Shown here: piece by piece, positions 25,366-37,023 of the stretch | Layout of the letters: each line of letters starts with the position of its first letter | Numbering within the stretch: position 1 is the first letter of the stretch | Assembly: GCA_030062745.1 (NCBI GenBank) | Contig: CP099841.1 | Coordinates: 1,116,001-1,180,000, forward strand | Length of the DNA stretch: 64,000 nt | Direction: 5' to 3' | Source of the DNA: Capitulum mitella | Lineage: Eukaryota > Arthropoda > Thecostraca > Pollicipedomorpha > Pollicipedidae | The notes under the pieces: generated by a model | The model's database searches: none | Told to the model about the DNA's origin: nothing | The model's input: the letters and a program-made list of their open reading frames with translations, nothing else | Position numbers and translations under genes: made by a program

Positions 25366-25610
25366 GTCTACCGCTGCCAGCAGAGTCGTCACCGAGTGCT
25401 GCGTCCTGCTCCACCGGCTCCCGGGGCGGTGGCCGGCCGGGTCTACCGCTGTCCAGCAGAGTCGTCACCGAGTGCTGCGTCCTGCTCCACCGGCTCCCGG
25501 GGCGGTGGCCGGCCGGGTCTACCGCTGCCAGCAGAGTCGTCACCGAGTGCTGCGTCCTGCTCCACCGGCTCCCGGGGCGGTGGCCGGCCGGGTCTACCGC
25601 CGCCGGCTGA
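25366..25610 (+). repeat. 75-bp tandem repeat after beta1 stop
   Basis: Three near-identical copies and a partial fourth of a roughly 75-bp GC-rich unit containing ggccggccgggtctaccgct and gtcaccgagtgctgcgtcc. Confidence 0.9.
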
Positions 25611-27707
25611 GGACCTCCGCCGAGCATGCTACCGTTCAGCGGAGCTCGGCGCGGTCAGCTGCAGCCGAAGGGACGGCTGGTGAGGCTGGGTGCGCGGGCG
25701 GTACGCCCTCAGAGTGATAGACCCAGTGGACCCTGGCCGGGCCGGGCTGGCCATGGACTTCTCTTGTGGCGATATGGACCTGCTGAAAATGTCAAAATAT
25801 CTGCGTGTCGCGTACATTGTGCATGGAACGTGCATTTAGAATGTCACACACAGAAACGAGCATGTCTACAGACCAAGGTACGCGCCCGCTAATCAAACTT
25901 ACATGAAAATCTACAGCACGCTTGCCGTTGTACCGGCATCGTAAACACGATTTCATTATTTGAATCCAAGCAATGAATCTACCACAAAATATAATCATGC
26001 ATACACTGAGGCTTTCACCACGTACGCATGCCTGCGCGCGTACGCAAGCAGGCATCTGCAGTGCATGAACACCACACTGGAGCGCGCGCGCGTGCGCGAG
26101 CCACCATTGGCAATGCACGCAGATCTGCTCACCCCGGTCACCGTTCAACGACCGTAGAGAGAGAGACGCCGAGCTCCGGAGGCGGTGCTACTAGCGCTAG
26201 TCTGTGTCGCCAGGTAGTCAGGTTAGCAGCCGGCTAGCCGACATCTAGGTAGGCCGCCGCCGAGTAGCGGACCCGTGTAGCGTAGCGTAGCGGATTCTTC
26301 AGTGCGAGTGCCACTGGTGGGATGCATAGCTCTAAGGGAAACTGCTCAATGCGCCGCTGGGTCCGCCGACTGCCGGCCGGCCGCGGCTCCGGCTTGGCGG
26401 CCGATGACCGGCCAGGGCGGGCCGTTTTTTACTGGTATACGGGTGCGCCGCTGTTGGGACTTTGGCGCCGGCGGCGGTGAGATCCTGAGAGGGGCGACCG
26501 GCAGCCTCCTGGCTGGCAGGCGCGCTAGTGGCAGGCGGCGCCGCGCGGCCGCCACCGAACGTTTATTGTCGAGCGCGACCGCGCCACCGGGCGCACCCGC
26601 AACGCTGGCGGTGCTGTGACGTCATCTCGGAGAAATGTGGTGACGCCATCGTTGACTGGTTGTTTGTGGGTCACCCGAGATAAGTTGCCGCGCGATCCGG
26701 CTGAATATATCACGGGGCTAGACAGTGTTGTACGTTGTTTCTCATCAGCTAGCCGATTACAAGTAAGTTCAACAATTTTCTAATTTGTACTGTTCGGTGC
26801 CGGTGAGCTGAGCGCTGCTGTACACCCAGACGTGCTGATTTTTACTCGTGCGTCTGCGCCGTTGCCGGCGCTGTAGCGGTGTCCGGCCGGGGGCCGATGG
26901 CGGTGACGTGCGAGTGTGTCGGGCGGCCGCTCCGGTCCTGCTGGCCAGCGCGGCTGGCGCCTGTCACCGGCCGGGGACCGCCCGATGACTGTGTGTTGTC
27001 GCCGGCGCGGTGACGGCCGCCCGGAGAGGCGGCGCCAACGCCGAGCGTCGACTCGGACCGCCGCCACCGCGGCTGGAAACTCTGTTATTGGTAAATTGTT
27101 CTGTCGCTTTGCAAGGGCCGAGAGCTGGGCTGGGGACACACCGCTGCAGACTCGCGTGAAGCTCCCGACATTTCCCGCTGATACGCTTTCAGTCAGTCCG
27201 AGTCTAATCGGCCCGGAACAGCTGCGGCGCGTGGCGGGCCGGGAACTGCGAACGGGACGTCGGCGCCCCGGTTTCGGCTTCCTGTCGCGCCGGGGCCCCG
27301 GCGAGGGCCGCGGCTCCGCTGACGTCATCCGACATTGCTCAAAGAATGGTCTGATCCACGAGTCCATAACGTTTCCCTGGCCGCCGACGAGCCGGCGCGG
27401 CCGGCCCCCGGGCGCCGGCCGCTCTCCGCGCCCAACTGTGAGCGAGAGAGAGAGCGTGAGAGCGTGTGACTGCCGACTGGTGTGCGCGCGTCTGCCGTTG
27501 TGCTGGGGCGGCCGTTGCGGGGGCGCCGCTGAACTGTGCACGGCCGGCGGCAGCCTGCCTGCCCGGGCCCTGCCCGACCTGGCGGCGCCGCTGCCCGCTG
27601 CCCGCTGCCCGCTGCCCGCGGCCGCCGGGCTCGGCCAGAGAGCCGTCGGTTGGTGCAGACGTCAACACGTTTTGTACCGTAGTGTAAGTAGAGCCGGTTG
27701 TTTAAGC

Positions 27708-27713
27708 AATAAA
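27708..27713 (+). terminator. AATAAA polyadenylation signal candidate
   Basis: A canonical hexamer in gcaataaag sits at the downstream edge of a GC-rich block. A T-rich element (tcgtttctttt) follows at about 27737. It is the best poly(A) candidate found after the beta1 stop on this strand. Confidence 0.4.
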
Positions 27714-28745
27714 GAATGCGAAAACTGCGCTGCTGTCGTTTCTTTTACCCCTGATTCAACCATCAAGTCCTACAGCTTATTGGGAACCCAGTTGTAGCAC
27801 GGCGAGATAAGTCGACCGATCAAGAGAGAAATTATCCACCATCTTTCTCACGCTGTCAGATTGTGATGCATGGTCCCATGGTTTGCTGTGAGTGATCAGA
27901 ACGTTGTAACATTAGGGCTGGTTTTTGCCATTATGCCCTGGTTTTGGAGTAACGGACTATTAAAATATGAGTCATCCTGTTGTTGGAATATTTTGTTAGT
28001 CAAGAAGCCTCGCAAGATTTGTCATTTTTCATTTTATGCCACTAAATGCATCATGAACTAACCGTAATCAGGAGAGCTATGTCTGGTATTGGCTTGCATC
28101 ATGCGTCGATTTTCAGGCATCGTATGGGATTAGGACAAATGACCTGTCATGGCTCCTGGAGGCGCGAAGTTTGCGGTTCTTTCGTCATAACCCGGGACGA
28201 AGCCAAATCTGTGTCATCCATTGCAAAGCCATGCATGAGTGTCACGATGGGTGTGATATGACTTTTCCTGATTTGCATAATGTACCAAGAGGCTGCTAGT
28301 ACACATATATTCTGCTAGCAGTGTGTAAAGCGTGCTATGAGCTATAAAATGGCCCGGACGTTATTGGTTCCGTCCATTTTCATTTCGTAGTCATGGATGG
28401 ATCGTATACTTTCGATTTCATGTTTACAATGGAAGTGTATATTGTACAATGCCTGATGAGTTTTTGGTGGTCTCGCAATGTCCAAATCTTTTTTCTGTAT
28501 TGCGGCAAAAAAATTCATCTCGAAATGTTGGTAATTCACAGTTTAGTGAAGTCCTGCTTCCGGAGCAAACGAGAGATTGACAATCACGGCACGATAAAAT
28601 GTTTCAAAACCTCTTGTAATAACAGCTGATCCACAAAGGATACAGAGCACGCTGTGGAACGTGGGGAAGTCGTTCTAGTATAAGCACAGCCAGAACACTA
28701 AAAGCCACCGTCCGTCACATGGACGCTGACGCATGAAACAGCGTC

Positions 28746-28880
28746 CACGTGTACGTCCATCAGGTACGTCCGTCCATCAGGTACGTCCACCAGGTACGTC
28801 GTGTACGTCCATCAAAAACAGGTCCATCACGTACAGTCCAAGTGTACGTGATGGACTCGTACACTTGTCCATCACGCCGG
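28746..28880 (+). repeat. short GTACGTCCATCA-type repeats with a hairpin
   Basis: Tandem units of 13-17 bp (cgtccatcaggta) end in a perfect 14-bp inverted repeat: arms 28822-28835 and 28843-28856, 7-nt loop. Confidence 0.75.
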
Positions 28881-30469
28881 TGCCCTATCGTTGACTGGAG
28901 ATGGCAGATACGATTTCTACTTTTTGTAGCAGATCTTCCGGACGGTGCTAGCTCTGCCCACTTTCTGACGTCAATTCTTCCAAAAACAGCGACAGTTGCG
29001 CGTTTCCACCGCCTGGGCATCGTCGGAGAGAAGTGGCTGCCGGAATTCTGACGCCTGCAGTCATCGGCAAACGGCCGCTGGGCTCCGAGCGGGCCGGGCA
29101 CTGAATGGACGCAATCAGCCGAGTGATTGCGGTTTGCCCAGGCCGGCTGCCGGCGGCGGCCGAGCGTCCGTCCTCGGCCGGAGGCGGACTTCATAGCGGC
29201 CCTCGTCTCGCCGCCCGAGCAGGAGGTGCTGCTGGAGGGACGACCTTCCATCGCTCATCACGAGCGTCGCCAGCGGCGGCTGTTCGGGCCAGTCAGCTGA
29301 GCTCCAGCCGGGACCGGACCACTCCCCAGCACCTCACCAGCCGGTGGGCCATGTATGGCGGTGGCGCGGGCGCGCCTCGTCGTCCGCATTGCCGCCGGCC
29401 GCCGCCGGCCGTGCGGCGGTGCGAGCTGACATGTTGACGGGCTGGCCGGCGGTCGAGCCGGCGCAGCTGGACGGCTTGGTCCCACTCCGGAGACGGTCCC
29501 GGCCGCCGGCCCCGTACCGATGTTCCCGGTGACGGCGCACGTGACTGGGCCAGACCCGCAGGCACCGATCATACCGGCAGGTCCAAAGCTAAAAACGTCC
29601 CAAAATAAAACTCAGTTTCCTGCGTCTTTTGGGTTCATTTGTGTTTATTTAGTTCCAGCCAAGGCAATGAGAACAAACTCCGAACGTCCATTTCGATATA
29701 ATGTCTTTTCATCAAACACCATAGCTCTCATGTTAACTGTCATCTAGAACTGATAGAGCCGCCGCCCTATCTGCCCTATGGGGTTTCACATCCATGCATC
29801 CGAGGTACAAACTCTAGAAGTCTTGAATGCTGAATCCACAATGAGAAATATATTGCTCATTTTACATGTCTGAAAAGCTACAGCGTCGAGACAGCAGTTC
29901 AGTTCTTAGCCTTTCAAATCAAAAGGGGTTTATGATACACAACACGTCACAGCTCTTGGCTAGCAAAGCCCACACCCACATCTGGAAAAGATCCAATAAA
30001 TCACCCTAATCAACGGCGTTACCGTAAAACGTCAATCGATGTAAAAAAAAAAAAACCAGGGACACTATTCCCGTGTAACGAAGGACAGAGGCACGGGCGT
30101 CAAATGTAGCAGTCAGACCATGCACCTCCCTTTGCTGATAAGTGTACTGTAAAGGCTTAGTCCCCTAACGAAGTTGGCTTTTCAGGCCTTGAAAAGTTGT
30201 GCAGACATGAAATTCATAAAAAAACATGCAGGCTTCCTGTATTGCACGAATAGATAATTGTCTGTATCGTTGATGAGGATAATTTGTTTACTTGTAAAAT
30301 TGCCAGTTTGTTTGTCTTATGTCTGACACTCATCTTTACTTCCATACATGCTTCACATTTCAGCAAGCGCCGTAATAGTCGATCTCTCAAGAAGAGTCAA
30401 ATAAAGCCCATCAATCGCATTTCAGGGGTACATGTGTATGTGTGTACAAGAGCGGAATGGAGATAGATA

Positions 30470-30535
30470 GACACAGATAGAGAGGGGGAAGAGAAGGAAA
30501 GAGAGAGGGAGAGAGAAGGAGAGAGAGAGAGAGAG
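30470..30535 (+). repeat. GA-rich simple repeat
   Basis: A purine tract with (GA)n runs. Confidence 0.85.
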
Positions 30536-32276
30536 ACTGCAGCAGGACTGAAATCCGGGTGAGATACTGTATTATTACAATGTTTAACAGAGCTGTAGCA
30601 AGACGGACATTTGGGCCGCATGTGGCAACCCTGTGAAACAGAGAGCACGCATGAGTTCATGAATAAGTGACCTCGATAACAAAATTACCAAAAAACCTTC
30701 ATCAGTTTCGCATGGTTCTCAGAAATGCCATCAATTTCTGTCGTTTCGCTGATCTGAGGAGATTCTTCCGAAACATATACTTTTGTCTCGAAATCTGGAA
30801 AATTTGAGGGCCAGGCATATGGCAACCACGTGAACCACCTATGACAAAAAAGCATTACGTCCGGCGGTGAGCTTTCGAGGCTTACGGCATTCGAGGCCAA
30901 AGTCGTATGCCACGGTCTCAAAATAGAAACGCGTGATCTGACTTCAAACTGTCTAATATTAAAGATACAGACTCCACGATGTTTTTGGGTGGAATGGGTG
31001 TGCTTAACCCTACTCCAGGAGGGATGGACGGTATGGCCTATTCCAGGTAGGGGGGGGGGGCGAATTCGGCCCTCCCCGAGATTTCGAAAACTACGCATCC
31101 GATTTCATCGCAATAGACGGCAATCGATTCGCCGTGACGCAAACTACATTTTGACAGAAATAAGTTTCCAAAATTCTGAAAGGAGTGGACACAGGAGGAA
31201 AAGTCAAATGGGGGATATTTTTGGACTTCTTATAACTCCATTGTCTATGGACCGATTTTAACGAAATTGACCAGAATCGAGAGATCATGGATGGGGCTTT
31301 TACCATTGGTTCATGTAGTAGAGATTTTGAAAAAAACTCATAGGTGTTTACAGGATTTCGGGAATAGGAGGATCAGCTTTCCAAAAGCCGAGTTAACAAA
31401 AAATATAAAAACACTTTTTTGGATTCTTCTAGTCATGTTGTGCTGAAGAGGTGCAAATCGCATTGCAGTGTTTGTAAATAGTTAGCAGAGACGGTGCCAG
31501 GGACATGAAAAGGGAACTGTCCTGATCACATGTTCTTCAGATCAGCTTGCGGCCTTTTACCTTAAATGACCTCCAATGACCTCAGCATCACTTGGAATGA
31601 TCTCGTGTGCATGCAATACTTTATGGAAAAGTTTACAATCATTTGAATTTACTCTGTTTCTGAAATTCCATTTTACGGCTGTTGCGATACAGAGTATGCG
31701 CGCCGACATGTTAGATCATAGTTCCGTGACCCGAACTGATATCAAGCTGAAACTTGGTAGACAAGTAGAGGGCAGCCTTCTACGTCATATACATTCCGGG
31801 TTTGGTATTTGAAAAAAGCGCCGAAATTACTTTTATGAAACCGAATTTGATTTTTGTTCTTGACCTGATCTCGTAAAGTGACCTCAGACGTACAAAATTG
31901 TATTTGTATGTCGCCCGGCTATTTACCTGTACATCCTTATAAATTCGTAAGTTGTATCTTTAAAAAATGCCATTTTTGGCAGACATTTTCCTTTTACTCT
32001 CAACAGGACCAAAAATGGCATGAGGTGCCTTCCAGAAACGTTGCCTGGCTCTGCCCCTGAGTAAAATAGAATTACGAAATTTTGTCAAAGTACGTAGAAA
32101 GAATAGCTAGGAAGTCACCATGTTTCGCGAAGCTGCGTTAAAAAACCTGGAATTAGCAAGCAAAAAACCCGAGGGGGCAGATTCAACCCCCTTGCTGGGA
32201 ATAGGGTTAAATAAGGAAAAAATAGACTTTGTTAATAGACAACCTTTTTCATAGCGGGAGAAATTTGGATTTACTC

Positions 32277-32280
<4 letters not shown>

Positions 32281-32341
<61 letters not shown>

Positions 32342-32397
32342 TTCATGTCATTTCATCAATATATCATTTATTATATGCATATATATATATATATATC
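32281..32397 (+). repeat. (CA)n(TA)n microsatellite
   Basis: A CA run at 32281-32307 continues as (TA)n to about 32338, with another (AT)n at 32378-32397. Confidence 0.95.
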
Positions 32398-34557
32398 CTT
32401 TGTGAGTGAGCCCAAGTTCCTCCCTGTTTGAAAAATATAGCCCATTTTCACAATCATACCCAAAACCCGGGAGCCTGTAAAGATCTTTTTTGGCCCTATG
32501 AAGTAAAGCACAAATAAATAGAAAATGAAAGTCCTCAAAGCGAATAGATGGAATTTCAAAGTAAACCAAAGTAATATGTTTTAAAAGCTCCGTGCACTTT
32601 CTGCTTGAAGAAACTTAACACGTGGATCTGGTCAGTGGTGGTGGTAGTAGAGTAGAGATGGCTGATGTGGAGATAAGATACTTGGTAATAAGTCAGGTTT
32701 CACATTCTTTGAACGCGTTCGTCTGTGGCTCGTGATCCGCAGGGTTTATAATTTTCGCGCGTTTCAGAGAAGCCTATGACCCCCACTGGTCTCCCCCAAC
32801 CCTGTCTGAGTCGCACCTGGTGACCAGGTAGTTCTTGGATGACTACTGTTGTTATGTCTGAGGGTGTAAATGGAAGGCTGTTGGAACCAAGTTGTCTGAA
32901 CTACATACAGACAAATTTTAGCAAGTCTTCACGCAACTGTTGGAAGCATATGTTTGCCAGATTAGTCATCAGACTCCGTGATAGTCGCCTTGCTTTGTAT
33001 TGAAACGGACATGAAGATGGTCTCTAACAACCCGAGAAGTTGTTAGGATTATAAAGGATATCGTAATAATGCACAATATCTACAGTATATTCACACGCGT
33101 TTGCACTGCACCCACAATATGGTTCGATTCTACAGGTACGACAATGCTGTAGCAAACGCTGCTGTAGTCGAACCATTTGTCCCAAAGTGAGCAATATGGA
33201 CTTTTTCTGCGACCTAGCCGTCTTGTCAGTATCAATAAAATGTTGCATCTGAATTCTAACAAAGAGCAGAACGAACGTTTAAATCATGTCGTCTGAGAAA
33301 AATCACATATTTCAGCAACACTTTCATGATAATGTTTTCTACAGATGTTAATGCATGAGGCTTATAAAGCAATCATTCATTTCGTTCATTGAATACCATA
33401 AAGCGAACAGTAACACTCTCACACACGAACAAACAATATCACATTATTCATGTGAAATTTAGCTAGGGCGCATATCATTTATTCTCGATCCAGACAGACA
33501 TATCCCGCACCACAGTAAGAGTAAGGGAGACGATAGTTTGGCTACTCTAGCTACAAGACGTAGGTAGTAGCTATGTTCCTAAGATTGAGCATAAAATTCA
33601 CTGAGCTGTAGTTCTTATGTTTATAGCCTGCTAGTATGAAGTGAAAAATATTGATGTTAATAGAGTAATAGTATAAGATAGCGTAACCAGAGCATTGAAC
33701 AATATGTGCATACACCGTAGATTGTAGAACAGCTGACCAAAAACGCAAACTCGAATAGAAATACGTGAAGCCGACAAGGTGATTCTGGGCTGTAGTGAAG
33801 AAAAACCGTTACAAATGTTTCGTAACATGCAAGGCGCCTTAGAAATCCGTACAGGTTATAATTTTCGAGACGTAGGCTAGAGAAGAAAGGATTGTCCTGG
33901 TTCTAAGATCGTCATGCAGCCCAAATATTACCGTTCGATGTTGTCCTGCAGTCAGCGTGCTCAGACGGGTATAGCGCTACAGCAAAATAAAGGATTGGTT
34001 GGCTGGGTTTTCATCCAGAAACTGACTACAGGCTGATCAAAATCTGGCAGACAGCACATCGCAAACAAGTTAGAGAAAGATGCAAAATATTTTTTCTCCT
34101 CAAAAGTGGGAAATATAAATTATCGATCCCTCTGGGACTTGTAAAAAATATATTTTTAGTCAAGCAAAATTCAGGTGGAATGCTTCTCAGTCGCTTTCGC
34201 GAGTTTACTACTTATTTAGCATGGATTCCACAAGGATAGTTATAAGCAAGATTTAATTTGCACCGTAGTTGGTTTTGCCGCGACTGTTAGCGATGTTTTG
34301 TTTTAAAATGCATGCAACACCAACGGAAAAGTATGAATGCTACGTATATAATGTTCTGATTTTCGTGGTGCGGTTAATTCCGCATAAGTTGCTTAATTTA
34401 CAGTGTCAACTACTTGATTTAATCCGCAGTTTAATTTTCGTGGCTAATGGTACACACTAACTGTCCGGAATGGATGTAGTCAGTTCAGGACGCAAGGGGA
34501 CTAACTTTCCAAAACGTCCTCAGACACGTCCTGCCGTGTGGGCTCTGGTCTGTAAAC

Positions 34558-34975
34558 TGTGAGTGTTCGGTCAGCTGGAGGCGGAGTCTCTGAGTGCCCG
34601 GTCAGCTGGAGGGGGGTTTATGAGAGTCCGGACGTCAAGAGGCAGAGTCTGCGAGTGTCCGGTCAACAGGAGATGGAGTCTGTAAGTGTCCGGACGTCGG
34701 GGTGCCGGGTCTGTGAGTGTCCTGTCCTGTCCTGTCCTGTCCTGTGGGGCTGAGTCCAGGAGTGTTCGGTTAGCGGGATGCGGGATCTGTGAGTGCCCGG
34801 TCGGCGGGGGCTGGATCCAGGAGTGTCCGGTCGGCGGGAGGTGGGATCGGGGAGTGTCCGGCCGGCGGGAGGTGGGATCGGGGAGTGTCCGGCCGGCGGG
34901 AGGTGGGATCGGGGAGTGTCCGATCGGCGGGAGGTGGGATCGGGGAGTGTCCGGTCGGCGGGGGCGGCGCCGATC
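34558..34975 (+). repeat. 31-bp minisatellite
   Basis: GAGTGTCCGG-type unit starts recur at 34561, 34592, 34622, 34653, 34684, 34715, 34760, 34791, 34821, 34852, 34883, 34914 and 34945. The period is 30-31 bp throughout, except for one 45-bp step caused by a (CCTGT) expansion at 34724-34745. Later units are nearly identical and earlier ones are diverged. Confidence 0.92.
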
Positions 34976-35532
34976 GGCTCCTCCCCCGCCGCGGCCGCCG
35001 GCGGGGGGCGGGCGGTGCTCAGCCGGACGCCGGCCGGTATTGATCGCCGCCGACAGAGAGCGGCGCACGGCCGGGGCCGGCGCTCTCTCGCAGCCCGGCC
35101 TGCCTTCCCGGCGGCCGCCGGTCTCTGTCGGCGACCGCGGCGAGCGGCCCCGCCACCGTCGCATACCAAACACCCGGCCAGCGTCGGCACCCGGCGACGG
35201 CGGCACAGACCGCCGCCTCCCGCACCGCCCCGAACCAGGACAAATCGGAATCTCGGGAAAATGAGCCGCTGAAAAGAAACAAAAATGGTTCTTTTAACCA
35301 CATTCCATTTAAATATAATAAAACAAAGTTTGACAAAGCCTTACTGCAGGCATGTTTTTCTTCGAATTCTTGCTGAGCTTCTTCTTGCTAGTATCGTTTA
35401 CACGTACCAATACAGCAAATCCGAAATTAGGTTCCACGCCGGCTTCATCGCTAAAGATGTTTAGATTTAGATTCTAGCTGAGCAAATCCAATAATTTAAA
35501 GCTGATACGTGGATGACACTGGGAAAAGTGCA

Positions 35533-35565
35533 GGGTCCGGGTCCGGGTCCGGGTCCGGGTCCGGC
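35533..35565 (+). repeat. (GGGTCC)n hexamer array
   Basis: Five perfect tandem copies of GGGTCC/GTCCGG. Confidence 0.95.
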
Positions 35566-36546
35566 TTTAAATGCACCCAGAATGCAATAGCCATGATAAA
35601 GAGGCAATGGAGCAGTCGGCTGCACGGAAAAAAAACTGCAGCAAGTCCATGATTTAAACCGAAAACAGAGGCAGCCGACCTTCTGACTCCGATCTCGGGA
35701 AGCGCTTTCGACTGACAACTTGGAGTGAAGACACATCACAGATGACAGACCGTTTCAATGTGTGTAACAAGTCATCCTGACGGCAAATCGGGTTGTTGTA
35801 ATCTTTGGTATGCTCGGGCTCCTTAGCTTTTCGGTAAACAATGACAATTGAATACTTGCCGGTTTGACGGTTACGCCTTGTTAGCAGTCTGATGTGAACG
35901 ACTGAATGGTCGAGGGTCAATAATGTTCAACAATCAGCTCGGTCTTCATAGTTACATTCTGAACCCAAACTGACTGGAGTGTCAAAAAGCAAGAGAAGAA
36001 GACTTGCTGGCAAAACATAATAACATAATAAAGACAGTCATATGCGGACACTCTGATATCAGGTATGGAAGATATTACGGCACTATAGTTAGCTGCGGAA
36101 GTGGAAGTACGTTGGCGCTGCAGAGTGACTTTCATCATGGGAACAAACGGAAGATGCCTCGCATCTGTTCCTCGCGCCTTGACACGCGGAGAAGACTTAC
36201 TGGCAGCATGCCATCACGGACCGCACTCTTAGACCGGGCAGCCGTCAAGAGGGGACTTGAGAGGCAGCGCTGCCCGCGGCAGGGGCCGGTCGCCCGCGGC
36301 TGAACAGTAGAGGCCTCTGCGTCCGCCGCTCCGTCTGGCTGGCTCGCGCCGGAAGCCCGTGTCCCGGCCGACATGGCGACACCGCCGCGGCTGCCGCTGC
36401 TGCTGCCCGGCAGGCACCGGGGTCGGGCTGCCCTCCGACGGAGGTGGCGGCTCTCCTGCTGCCGCTGCGGCCGCGGGCGGCGACGCGTCCAGCGCGTTTG
36501 GCACCGACCGGAAGAGGGCTGTCTGCAGGCGGCGGCGACCGGCCCG

Positions 36547-37023
36547 TCATGGCACGATAATGTGCGGCGCCGACAGCAGCACGGCCACCGTCGCCACGAT
36601 CGTAAACAGCGTGAACACGATCAAGCACATGCGGTCCACCACCATGGCTGCGAACTTCCAGTCACTGGTGACGTCGGCCTCCTCGTCGTCGCGGCGCATC
36701 TTGTCGGTGATAGTCCGCAGCTCGCGGAGAATGAGCTGCAGCTCACGGCTGCAGCCGGCCAGGCAGCCGTGCACGGCCAGGTCGTCGGCCGACTGGCCCG
36801 GCAGCCGAATGTAGCTGGCCGAGTTGGCCTGCAGCGCGCCGGCGCCGCCGCGAAAGTCGTCGTCCATGTCCAGCACGTTGGCCAGCAGCGACTTGGAGGA
36901 GCGCTCCTTGAGCTCCAGCTCCTTCATCTTGTTGTTCATCATGATGTTTTTGCGGGTGATCTTCTCGCCGGGCCGCGACATGCGCAGCAGCCACGGCATC
37001 CACTGGAGGAAGACGCTCCGCAC
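36547..37023 (-). CDS. nAChRalpha6: nAChR alpha6 exon 10 (cytoplasmic loop, TM4, stop)
   Basis: 158 codons plus TGA, acceptor catcggcag, phase 0. It opens [20 protein letters not shown], then [27 protein letters not shown] and DMDDDFRG. A diverged stretch follows, then [18 protein letters not shown] (amphipathic MA helix, about residues 93-125), [11 protein letters not shown] and TM4 at about 131-151, ending SAPHIIVP. This is the typical alpha6/alpha7 C terminus. It is strongly GC-rich at third positions. The frame is open throughout, which argues against an old pseudogene. Confidence 0.95.
   Translation of the reverse strand: MRSVFLQWMPWLLRMSRPGEKITRKNIMMNNKMKELELKERSSKSLLANVLDMDDDFRGGAGALQANSASYIRLPGQSADDLAVHGCLAGCSRELQLILRELRTITDKMRRDDEEADVTSDWKFAAMVVDRMCLIVFTLFTIVATVAVLLSAPHIIVP

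Larger units (their letters stand above)
25193..27735 (+). other. probable beta1 3'UTR (inferred)
   Basis: A GC- and CpG-rich tract follows the beta1 stop and contains a 75-bp repeat (25366-25610). An AATAAA lies at 27708-27713, followed within 40 bp by a T-rich stretch, a good polyadenylation context. Whether one exon extends this far is inferred; an earlier, unrecognised poly(A) site is possible. The GC-rich frames here have no recognisable domain. Confidence 0.4.
27736..36546. other. region between the two convergent genes
   Basis: No conserved protein or RNA gene was recognised. The region holds a CpG-rich islet (29050-29580), a hairpin at 28822-28856, simple repeats (30470-30535, 32281-32340), a 31-bp minisatellite (34558-34975) and a GTCCGG hexamer array (35533-35565). 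The last part before 36547 should contain the alpha6 3'UTR on the minus strand, but I found no clear poly(A) signal there. Confidence 0.5.

Noticed and set aside
26916..27797. 293-codon open frame on the plus strand after beta1
   Set aside because: The composition is Arg/Pro/Ala/Gly-rich from GC-biased DNA. There is no domain and opposite-strand frames are also open, so it is a by-product of the CpG-rich block.
34571..35301. Open frames of over 190 codons on both strands
   Set aside because: They translate the 31-bp minisatellite plus GC-rich sequence in several frames; not protein coding.
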